Shown piece by piece: positions 1 to 11,187 of a DNA stretch of 44,776 nt. How positions within the stretch are numbered: the first letter of the stretch is position 1; each line of letters begins with the position of its first letter. The stretch is from Chromatiales bacterium (GTDB taxonomy: Bacteria; Pseudomonadota; Gammaproteobacteria; Chromatiales; Chromatiaceae): positions 1 through 44,776 of the forward strand of contig JANTHJ010000013.1 in NCBI GenBank assembly GCA_024762475.1, in the 5' to 3' direction. Below the pieces are notes generated by a model. It saw only the letters and a list, made by a program, of their open reading frames with translations, made no database searches and was not told the origin of the DNA. The position numbers and the translations under genes were made by a program.

Positions 1-516
1 CACCTCGCCGAGGGTGAAGGATTCGGTGCCATCGACAATGCGATCGGGCGGCACCAAGCGGGTGTCATCGTCCACCCAGGGGTAGAGCGAGACCCGTCGT
101 TCCTCGATACGATTGGCCGCCGCCTCGGAGTCGAGATAGTCCCAGGCCCCCCTGGGCGCGATGATCTCGGCGCCCTCGTCCTTGAACACCTGCAGACCAT
201 AGACATGGTCGGCGTGATAGTGGGTCACCAGTACCTTGACCACTGGCTGATCGGTGATGCCCGCGATCAGGCCGCGCAGTTTCTGCACCAGTGAGGGCGA
301 GCCCAGGGCATCGATCACCACCACCCCCTTGCCGGTGACCACGAAACCGGCATTGGAGATGAAGCCCTTGTTCTCGGTGGCAGCACCCGCAGCGCCCTGC
401 ACGTAATAGCTGTGCGGCCCGACCTGCTGGACCGTCATTTCCACGTCCACGGGCGGATACTCGGGTTCGGCAAGCACCAGGGATGGCAGCAACAGCAATA
501 GCGAAAGGATTCTCAT
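1..516 (-). CDS. Exported MBL-fold metallo-hydrolase (3' part outside window)
   Basis: The gene runs off the left edge, so only the first 172 codons are visible. The product begins with a hydrophobic signal peptide (about residues 1-16, ending LVLA). It then enters a metallo-beta-lactamase fold with the zinc-binding motif HYHADH at residues 99-104. AGAGG lies 8 bases before the ATG and supports the start. Exported MBL proteins of this kind are common in sulfur oxidisers and methylotrophs (SoxH-like and quinoprotein-associated types), but the substrate cannot be read from the sequence. A beta-lactamase role is unlikely. Fold assignment is secure and function is open. Confidence 0.8.
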   Translation of the reverse strand, partial: MRILSLLLLLPSLVLAEPEYPPVDVEMTVQQVGPHSYYVQGAAGAATENKGFISNAGFVVTGKGVVVIDALGSPSLVQKLRGLIAGITDQPVVKVLVTHYHADHVYGLQVFKDEGAEIIAPRGAWDYLDSEAAANRIEERRVSLYPWVDDDTRLVPPDRIVDGTESFTLGEV

Positions 517-560
517 GACATGACCTCTGGTTGTGTTTTTTGGAGACGCAGCCCCTTGTT

Positions 561-599
561 TTCCCCGGATTGCGGCCTGCGGCCTTCATCCAGGCTACG
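561..599 (-). repeat. REP-like palindromic repeat, copy 1
   Basis: This imperfect hairpin reads GTAGCCTGGATG, then GAAGGCCGCAGGCC-type stem bases, then AATCCGGG on the minus strand. It lies 3 bases past the tadA stop codon. The same unit recurs near 6570, 10331-10461, 11099-11187 and 18417. Confidence 0.8.
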
Positions 600-602
600 C
601 CC

Positions 603-1091
<489 letters not shown>

Positions 1092-1274
1092 TCAGACGGA
1101 CAAGTGACACCATTATTCCCCTTGGACTTCTCTCCAGCACCGCAAGCACCTATGATCCCAGACACGGAATATGACACCGATTGTCGTGAGCCGGTGTCCT
1201 TACACCCCAAGACAATGGGACAACGACGGCCTGCAAGACGACGAATTGTCGGAATGAATTCCGACCTGCCCCCT

Positions 1275-1302
1275 TGTAGGCCGGGCTTCAGCCCGACAAG
1301 GT
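1275..1302. repeat. Short palindrome of the CCGGGCTTCAGCCCG type
   Basis: Perfect inverted repeat CGGGCT-TC-AGCCCG with short flanks, in the 266-base space before the gene at 1349. Relatives occur at 2527-2579 and 18480-18503. Confidence 0.65.
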
Positions 1303-1348
1303 TGCCTACTCGGCTCGAGCATGTATCCGACATTAAGGAAGTTGGACA

Positions 1349-1849
1349 ATGAAATCATTCACCCACTGTTGTCGCCACTGGCTCACCTGGCTGTCGATTG
1401 CAATATGGCTGCCCTCCGGCGCCTCGGCCGACTGGTTCGAGCAAGGCGACAGGATCCACCTGCAACTGGGCGGTTACGTACACTTCCGTTCCAGCGACAA
1501 CTACGAGGGTCCGCCGATCCTCGCCAATATCGAACTGAACAAGAAGAGCAACTGGCTGTATGGCCTGTCGCTGTTCAACAATTCCTATGGCGACTTCTCC
1601 CAATACCTCTACATCGGCAAGAAATGGGAACTGCCCCAGATCTATAAACCACTTCACGTAAAGCTCACCGGCGGCGTATTGCACGGCTATACGGGACGGT
1701 GGAAGGACAAGCTCGCGTTCAACCATAACGGCTTTGCGCCCGCCATTATCCCTTCTGTCGGCCTGAAAAAGGGCCGCTGGGCGACCGATCTTATCCTGCT
1801 CGGCGATTCCGGCCTGTTGTTCACCATCGGCTATGACATCGTCGAATAG
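1349..1849 (+). CDS. PagP-like outer-membrane beta-barrel protein
   Basis: The 166-residue product has a signal peptide (about residues 1-27, ending SGASA). Short amphipathic strands follow. Features such as LNKKSNWLYG, YLYIGKKWEL, LTGGVLHGY and FAPAIIPSVGLKKGRW match a small proteobacterial family often mislabelled 'sn-glycerol-3-phosphate transporter' and related to the PagP lipid A palmitoyltransferase fold. AAGGAAG lies about 8 bases before the ATG. The protein is expected in the outer membrane. Whether it acylates lipid A is unknown. Barrel fold is fairly sure and activity is not. Confidence 0.7.
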   Translation: MKSFTHCCRHWLTWLSIAIWLPSGASADWFEQGDRIHLQLGGYVHFRSSDNYEGPPILANIELNKKSNWLYGLSLFNNSYGDFSQYLYIGKKWELPQIYKPLHVKLTGGVLHGYTGRWKDKLAFNHNGFAPAIIPSVGLKKGRWATDLILLGDSGLLFTIGYDIVE

Positions 1850-1980
1850 CCCCTTCCCGCTGAGCACCCGGAGGATCCGGTAATTGTTCACGTTCTGCCG
1901 GTGACTAACGCCCGGGCGACCAGGTCCTCCGAGTCTAGCCTTGCCCTTGTAAGCAGCCGGAATCAAGGGAGCACGGGACG

Positions 1981-2304
1981 ATGGACACTTCGACGATCGA
2001 CAACCAATACATCACCTATCTCAACCACCGCCAGGCCATTCTTACAGTGGCGCACTACCTGCAGAAGTCGACCGGCCACGTCCTGGCGGGCCTGGGACGC
2101 AGGATCAATGGCCACCCCGAGCTGGTCACCCTGTCGGTGAACCGCCTCTATGCCGAGCACCGCAGGGCGGTCGACACCGTGGCGCGTTACGGTGGACTGC
2201 GGGTTCAGGTCGCGCTGGCTGGACTGGAGAGCCGGACGGCGGCGCAAAGCCCCCAGCACCCGCTGGGGAACAGGCCGCTCAAGACCGCCGACGAACACTA
2301 TTGA
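1981..2304 (+). CDS. Small hypothetical protein (107 aa)
   Basis: I do not recognise this protein. It is soluble, probably helical, lacks a signal peptide and membrane span, and has no cysteine. It lies 131 bases after the PagP-like gene on the same strand. A GGGA stretch upstream could serve as a weak ribosome binding site. Codon use resembles neighbouring genes and the opposite-strand frame is less convincing. The call as a gene rests on codon use and position only. Confidence 0.45.
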   Translation: MDTSTIDNQYITYLNHRQAILTVAHYLQKSTGHVLAGLGRRINGHPELVTLSVNRLYAEHRRAVDTVARYGGLRVQVALAGLESRTAAQSPQHPLGNRPLKTADEHY

Positions 2305-2526
2305 GCCCCGGCAGGGCGCCCGGCCAAGGCACGGTGGCATGCAGTGCGTGCCCGTCGGGCCGGCAGTTTATTGAAACTGTGGACTGGTTAACACTCCGAC
2401 CCGCGCGTGCCCCTATCCGCAGGAATGGAGTATAGATGGACATAGATATCAATCGCTTATGAACTAGACTTAATCCAATAGGCTGTGTTTCGGTCAAGTC
2501 TGGGCTTTCTCTAAACTATCGTCTTT

Positions 2527-2579
2527 TGTAGGTAGGTCGGACTTCAGTCCGACATGTCGGGCTAAAGCCCGATTTACAA
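2527..2579. repeat. Double GTCGGRCTTCAGYCCGAC hairpin repeat
   Basis: Two adjacent palindromes: GTCGGACTTCAGTCCGAC, then GTCGGGCTAAAGCCCGA. They are of the same type as the hairpin at 1275-1302. Confidence 0.7.
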
Positions 2580-2658
2580 AACCCCAGTCCTGCTTTTCAA
2601 CACTTGACTGAAACAGAGTTGTTACTGGGGAAGCTCTGAAGAGTCCGGTTTTTCACCT

Positions 2659-2680
2659 CCCCCGCAAGCGGGGGTATTTA
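2659..2680 (+). terminator. Candidate rho-independent terminator
   Basis: CCCCCGC-AA-GCGGGGG forms a 7-base GC stem (5 pairs with a realistic loop) followed by TATTTA. The T tract is short and the hairpin lies 350 bases after the nearest upstream plus-strand gene, so it could instead be an attenuator in the leader of the ATPase gene. Confidence 0.35.
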
Positions 2681-2780
2681 TCAGGGCCTCCCTGGAGCTG
2701 GAGCGGCAGGTCAGGCGAGCCTCTGATATCCGATCGGCCCAATGATCTGTACGCGTTGCTGAACACCGGAGGATCGCTAC

Positions 2781-5327
2781 ATGTACGAGAGATTCTATGG
2801 ACTGAGGGACGATCCCTTCCGGCTGCTGCCTGACCCGCACGTCTGCTTCCCGCACCAGAGCTGCGCCAAGGCCTGGGCCTATCTACGCTACGCCATTCAG
2901 CGGCGCGAGGGCATCGTGGTCGTGACCGGCCCGCCCGGCACCGGCAAGACCACACTCGGCGAGCGTCTGGTCAACGAACTCGACACCGCCAGGACGGTCA
3001 GCGTTCGCCTGGTTGCCAGGGATCTGAACGCGACCGAGTTGCTGCGCCGCCTCGCCTACGCCTTTGGCATGGCCGCAGAGAGCATGGACCGCGCCATGCT
3101 GACTTATCGGATCGACAGCCATCTGACCGACCTGGAGCGCAAGGACGGAAGTACGGTGGTGCTGCTGGTCGACGAGGCACAGACCCTGTCCGGCCAGGCG
3201 CTCGAGGCGCTGCGCGTATTGACTGATCTGCAATCCCTTCGCTCGAAACCACTGCTGCAGCTGTTCCTGCTGGGTCAGGAGGAGCTGGAAGACGTCATCG
3301 GCGCGCCTGGCATGGAGCAGTTCAGACAACGCGTGATCGCCAGCTGCCGCCTCCACACGATGGACCTCGCCGAAACCAAGGCCTACCTGGAGTACCGCCT
3401 CAACCGCGTCGACTGGCGCGGCGATCCGTCTATCGACGGTGCGGCGGTGCATACGGTGTTCCGTCACAGCGGCGGCCTGCCGCGGCACGTCAACAAGATC
3501 TGCAGCCGGCTGCTGCTCTATGGGTGCGCAGAAGAGAAGCACCAGCTCGGAGAGTCCGATGTACTGGCGGTTGTGCGAGATCTCACCGACGAGCTGCTGA
3601 CACCCGCGCAGCCTGCGGCGCAGGCAGATCCGGCACCCGCGCCTTTTGCGTCCCTGGAGGAACTGGCGCTGGTGGCCTCGGAAGATGCCCGGGCCGACAC
3701 CGCAACCTTACAAACCGATGCGCAAACGCTGCACCTCTCTGAACCACCCCCGGAGGCGGATGCGCCGCCGGACGCCGAAGTCCATCAGGCATCGCCGCCC
3801 CCGCAATATCGCGACTCATCCCATATGTCTTCCAGACGGCGGCTCCGGAGCCATAGCCGACACCTGCTGCATTCGCTTCGGCACCGTATCCGTGCCCTTC
3901 CGCGTTGGTTGGAGCTGCGTCGCGCGCAGCTTCGCGTCACCGCTCCCGCCGCCGCAACGACATTGCTCGGGCTCGCCCGCCGCCTCGCCGAGAGGCTGGC
4001 CGCATCCGCAGCGGATGCCAAGCCGAGACTGTCGGAGTGGCGCAGACGCCTGAGCGCTGCCGTCGAGAGCCGACCACTGCGACAGCAATCGGTTCTGATG
4101 GCGTTTCCCGTCGTCGGGCTGCTCGCTGGCGGTCTGTTGCTCTGGATCATCCAGGATGGCGAACAGGTCCAAACCAATAAGCTGGCTATGGCGAAATACC
4201 AATCCTTGCCGCCCAGTGTCTCACGCATCACACAGGCCACCCGCGCAGATGTCTTGCGTAGGTGGGCTGACCATCGCACCCCGGACGTTTACTTCACGTC
4301 CACGAGCGTTCCGCTGGCGCAGTTGATACCGCACGATGCCGCGGTATCGCGCACTATCGAACGCCGCATAGTGGGTAGCAGCGCCCGGGTTCCGGAGAGG
4401 GCAGCGCTGGCGACACAGACGGCAGGGGTGCCGTGGATACTCGGCGTCGCAGGGAGTGGCTTGGAGCCACAGGTAACGGTCGACAGGGCAGGTCGCATGC
4501 CAGTCCTTGCCCCACAGACGCCGAGGAAGGTGTCTCGCGAAGCGCCACCGTCCACCAGCTTCGATCAACCAGATAAGCCCTCCTCGCGTATACCCGTGCA
4601 GGACGCCACTGCCACGGTCACGCCGTCGGCATCGGTTGCCAGAGAGCCTGCCGCCCCCGCGGTATTGGCGATCGCAACGCCCGACGAAGATGACTTCACG
4701 CGCATGCTGCCCCCGACCGGTGCGGGCAGCCCCTCGCCGGAGCCGACCCTCGATGTGGCCGGACCGGCGGTGACATTCGAACCGGCCATACAGGCGGCTT
4801 CGGTAACGGCGCCCGGCATCGAGAGCCTGCCGGCCGATCCCGGCGTCGAAGATTCCGAGCAGACCAGGATCGAGCAGTTGCTGGGCCTTGCGGACACCGC
4901 CATCGAGCGCAACCGTCTGCTGATTCCGGAGGCTACCAGCGCCTACCACTACCTGCAAAAGGTGCTTGCGATCGACCCCGAGAATCCGCAGGCCCGGGCC
5001 GGCCTCGAACGGGTCGTGCGGCGCTATAACGACAAGGCGCGCAAGGCCCTGGACGGGGGCGACTACCAGATGGCCCGTCGATTCGTCTCCCGGGCTCTGC
5101 GCGTGAACCGCCATAACCCTCGAGCGCGGGCGTTGCGCGCCAAGATCGACGCGGCAGAGTCCAGGGAACGAGAAGAGGCGCTGGCGGCCCTGGAGGCCGC
5201 CCGCAAGGCCGAGCTGGAGAGAATGGCCGCCGAGGCCAAGGCAGCCGAGCCGGTCGCAGCCAAGGCACCCCCGCGCGATTCGCGAAGCGGATTCGAGCGC
5301 ATCATGAAACTGCTCGACGGGGTCTGA
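2781..5327 (+). CDS. ExeA/GspA-type AAA ATPase with membrane span and TPR-like tail
   Basis: The N-terminal 270 residues form an ExeA/MshM-type AAA+ ATPase beginning MYERFYGLRDDPF. Walker A is GPPGTGKTT (50-58) and Walker B is VVLLVDEAQ (126-134). A basic, proline-rich linker leads to one transmembrane segment near residues 438-457. The remaining roughly 390 residues start with a low-complexity part and end in a helical TPR-like region (about 695-790) and an Ala/Glu-rich coiled coil. At 848 residues it is much longer than ExeA (about 550). GGAGG sits 8 bases before the ATG. ExeA-family ATPases remodel peptidoglycan or assist secretin and pilus assembly, with the C-terminal part in the periplasm. 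No secretin or pilus genes lie nearby, so the partner is unknown. Confidence 0.75.
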   Translation: MYERFYGLRDDPFRLLPDPHVCFPHQSCAKAWAYLRYAIQRREGIVVVTGPPGTGKTTLGERLVNELDTARTVSVRLVARDLNATELLRRLAYAFGMAAESMDRAMLTYRIDSHLTDLERKDGSTVVLLVDEAQTLSGQALEALRVLTDLQSLRSKPLLQLFLLGQEELEDVIGAPGMEQFRQRVIASCRLHTMDLAETKAYLEYRLNRVDWRGDPSIDGAAVHTVFRHSGGLPRHVNKICSRLLLYGCAEEKHQLGESDVLAVVRDLTDELLTPAQPAAQADPAPAPFASLEELALVASEDARADTATLQTDAQTLHLSEPPPEADAPPDAEVHQASPPPQYRDSSHMSSRRRLRSHSRHLLHSLRHRIRALPRWLELRRAQLRVTAPAAATTLLGLARRLAERLAASAADAKPRLSEWRRRLSAAVESRPLRQQSVLMAFPVVGLLAGGLLLWIIQDGEQVQTNKLAMAKYQSLPPSVSRITQATRADVLRRWADHRTPDVYFTSTSVPLAQLIPHDAAVSRTIERRIVGSSARVPERAALATQTAGVPWILGVAGSGLEPQVTVDRAGRMPVLAPQTPRKVSREAPPSTSFDQPDKPSSRIPVQDATATVTPSASVAREPAAPAVLAIATPDEDDFTRMLPPTGAGSPSPEPTLDVAGPAVTFEPAIQAASVTAPGIESLPADPGVEDSEQTRIEQLLGLADTAIERNRLLIPEATSAYHYLQKVLAIDPENPQARAGLERVVRRYNDKARKALDGGDYQMARRFVSRALRVNRHNPRARALRAKIDAAESREREEALAALEAARKAELERMAAEAKAAEPVAAKAPPRDSRSGFERIMKLLDGV

Positions 5328-5360
5328 GTACCCCATCGGCTAGCGACAGCTTCACGCGCT

Positions 5361-6530
5361 TCAGGCGCCGGCGTGCATCGGGGAAAGCACCAGGTAGCCG
5401 TCCGCTTGCAGCGCGGTTGCGAGCATCACGGCGTTGATATCCTCGTGCTCGGTCCAGCTCGGCACCTGCCGGTTTGCCGGCGTCAGCCAGAAGGCGGTGA
5501 GCGACGATCCCAGCGGCAGATAGGGCCGAAGCTGCTCGGCGTGGCGCTCGCGCACAGCCCGGTCGATCGCGCGCGATGCCAGCAAGCGCTCCCCTGCGGT
5601 GATCCCGATCGCCAATCCAAGCTCGCGGAAGGCCAGACGGTAGCCGGCCGGGAGCTGTAGCTCGCCGCTCTGCCGGTAGTGCGCCAGACCGGCAGCGGCG
5701 TCCTCGAGCAGGCGCTGAATCAGGGGCTCATCTACGCGATCCGAGGCGAGGCCGAGCTGGGCGAGGCGCCAGGCATCGGTCAGCAGTCCGCCCAGCCCCA
5801 GGGGATCGGCGGTAGTCAGTGGCAGACCGGGCAGCATCGCCTCGAAGGTCGCCAGTGCCTCGCTCAGATCGGGGCCGGACGAGCGATCTCCGAGGCTGTC
5901 GGCGGTGGCCTGCAGCTGACGGTAGGTCACCAACCCGTCGAGTGGATCGTGCTGACCCATCGAGGGCACCAGTGGACGGCGCAGATCGGTGCTCATCTTC
6001 CAATACATGCGCGGCGGCAGGCCCTCGCCATCGCGATGGACGAAGGCACCAAAGGCGGTCAGTGCCAACTCCCGCGCCCAGACGTTGTAGCGCGGGTCAC
6101 CGGTTGCTCGGCTGGTCTGGTCGAGCGCGTGCATCCAGCGGGTCAGATAGTGGAAGTACTGCCCGTCCCGGTCCCACTCCAGCTGCTCGTCGAACGGCTC
6201 GTCGGGCCGACGTTCGGGCAGCGGCTTGCCGATCCGCAGCCCCCCGGCGGCGGGATGCGCTTGCGCGTCGTCGTCGGACAGACCGCTCAGCCAGCCACTG
6301 CGCGGGGCGTCTTCGCGATAGCGGCCCAGCACCCGGTGGACCTGATCGATCAGGCGCAGCGCCAGGTCCTGCCAGGCCGGATCGGCGGTCGTTCGCGCCA
6401 GTCCGAGGCAATTGCACACCGCAAAGGCATCGGTCCACAGATAGCGCCGCGGCGGCCGCTCGCCGGTGATGCCGGTGCGTACTGCGAAGTCCTGCATCAG
6501 TTCGGCGGCAGTGGTGAGTGTGTCGTTCAT
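5361..6530 (-). CDS. Conserved hypothetical protein, possible alpha/alpha-toroid
   Basis: The 389-residue cytosolic protein has no signal peptide and is rich in regularly spaced aromatic and acidic motifs (YLWTDAFAVCN, WDRDGQYFHYLTRW, RMYWKMSTDLRRP, SMGQHDPLDG). Such a pattern is typical of six-hairpin glycosidase-like (alpha/alpha) folds. I do not recognise a named family and no catalytic pair can be assigned. It lies downstream of dnaE on the same strand, 106 bases away with a REP-like element between, and faces the ATPase gene with a 33-base gap. Fold is inferred and function is unknown. Confidence 0.6.
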   Translation of the reverse strand: MNDTLTTAAELMQDFAVRTGITGERPPRRYLWTDAFAVCNCLGLARTTADPAWQDLALRLIDQVHRVLGRYREDAPRSGWLSGLSDDDAQAHPAAGGLRIGKPLPERRPDEPFDEQLEWDRDGQYFHYLTRWMHALDQTSRATGDPRYNVWARELALTAFGAFVHRDGEGLPPRMYWKMSTDLRRPLVPSMGQHDPLDGLVTYRQLQATADSLGDRSSGPDLSEALATFEAMLPGLPLTTADPLGLGGLLTDAWRLAQLGLASDRVDEPLIQRLLEDAAAGLAHYRQSGELQLPAGYRLAFRELGLAIGITAGERLLASRAIDRAVRERHAEQLRPYLPLGSSLTAFWLTPANRQVPSWTEHEDINAVMLATALQADGYLVLSPMHAGA

Positions 6531-6569
6531 TCGTTAGAAAATGGGGACGATCGCGACGATTGCGAGGCA

Positions 6570-6608
6570 CGTAGCCTGGATGAAGGCCGCAGGCCGGAAT
6601 CCGGGAAA
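6570..6608 (+). repeat. REP-like palindromic repeat, copy 2
   Basis: GTAGCCTGGATG, a GGCCGCAGGCC stem, and AATCCGGGAA. It is the same unit as at 561-599 in the opposite orientation, and lies 28 bases past the dnaE stop codon. Confidence 0.8.
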
Positions 6609-6636
6609 GACGGCCGGGTCGAAACCCGGCAGACAC

Positions 6637-10221
<3,585 letters not shown>

Positions 10222-10290
10222 GGAATCCGCAATCGGGCGCTTCGCGAGAGTCATCTAGGATACCCGCTTGCCGGGCCCCGTTGAAGTCGT

Positions 10291-10461
10291 CTTCCCCAGA
10301 TTACAGCCTCCAGCCGGCAACGCATCACCCCGTAGCCTGGATGCAGCGCAGCGGAATCCGGGAGCCGAGCACCGCTGCCCTTCCCGGATTACGGCCTGCG
10401 GCCTTCATCCGGGCTACGCGTCGCCCCGGTAGCCTGGATGCAGCGCAGCGAAATCCGGGAG
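10291..10461. repeat. REP-like cluster flanking RAYT (left copy)
   Basis: Three repeat units. 10331-10418 is an inverted pair: one unit starts CGTAGCCTGGATG with a CAGCGCAGCGG stem, and its partner on the other strand has the GGCCGCAGGCC stem. A third single unit is at 10428-10461. A degenerate piece (TTCCCCAGATTACAGCC) precedes at 10291. The 10291-10418 block matches 11060-11187 on the other side of the transposase gene, in the same orientation. Confidence 0.85.
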
Positions 10462-10486
10462 ACGAGCACGTTCGCGCGAAGCAGCC

Positions 10487-11014
10487 CTACTCTCTCCCTA
10501 TGTCTTCGAAGTCCGTTTCACCACCTGCCCAGTCTCTGGGGTAGACGCCGGCTTCCACAAAGCGGTGGAAACTCGAATAGGGCCAGTCCCCCACGACGCG
10601 GACATGGCCGTGCTTCACCGGGTTGTAATGGATGTAATCGATATGCCTTTGCATGTCGATCAGGTCTCTCAGGGTGTGCTCCCAATACCGCCGTTGCCAA
10701 AGCAGACATTCGCCCCGTGCATTCCGACGCAGCGGCGTGCCCGATTCGACCAGGGACCGCGTGAATCGGCTCTTGATTGCCCGCCACCTGCCGGGGTAAT
10801 CGGCATCCTCCCCTGGCAGAGTCCAAATGGTGTGCAAATGATCCGGCAACACGACTATCGCCCTTATCCGAAACGGGCGTCGTTTGTGAACCCAACGAAA
10901 CGCCTTCCGAAGATCAGCGATATGATCCACCAGCGCCGTCGATTGTCGATCCTGCAACGTCACGATGAAAAAATAGCTGCCGCCCGCCACACGGCCTCGT
11001 CGGTAGTTCACCAT
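10487..11014 (-). mobile_element. REP-associated tyrosine transposase (RAYT) gene
   Basis: The 175-residue product is a single-domain Y1/HUH transposase of the TnpA-REP (RAYT) family. The HUH motif is His59-Leu-His61 in VVLPDHLHTIW. The C-terminal motif HIDYIHYNPVKHG (residues 124-136) holds the candidate nucleophile Tyr127 or Tyr130. Length is normal for the family. RAYT proteins cut and join single-stranded REP hairpins. They are usually single-copy, domesticated genes flanked by REPs and are not self-mobile insertion sequences. Here REP-like units flank both sides, and the same units occur elsewhere in the window. The frame is intact, so the enzyme is probably functional. Confidence 0.9.
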
Positions 11015-11059
11015 CCTTGGCGTCCCCCTTGTTCAAGCCGAATTTTTTACGGCAAGACC

Positions 11060-11187
11060 TTCCCCGATTACGGCCTCCCGCCGAGCAGCATACCATCCCG
11101 TAGCCCGGATGCAGCGCAGCGGAATCTGGGAGCCCGGGCACCGCTGTCTTTCCCGGATTACGGCCTGCGGCCTTCATCCGGGCTACG
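11060..11187. repeat. REP-like pair flanking RAYT (right copy)
   Basis: Direct repeat of 10291-10418: a degenerate unit (TTCCCCGATTACGGCC) and then an inverted REP pair at 11099-11187. The right end overlaps the last codon of the radical SAM gene, whose stop codon (minus strand TAG, 11183-11185) is part of the REP GTAGCCCGG end. Confidence 0.85.

Larger units (their letters stand above)
2305..2780. other. 476-base intergenic region with hairpins
   Basis: No gene is visible here. The region holds a double hairpin repeat (2527-2579), a 14-base stretch shared with the end of the MITE-like element at 30103 (2625-2638), a GC-rich terminator-like hairpin (2659-2680), and the ribosome binding site GGAGG (2768-2772) for the ATPase gene. 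Confidence 0.6.
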
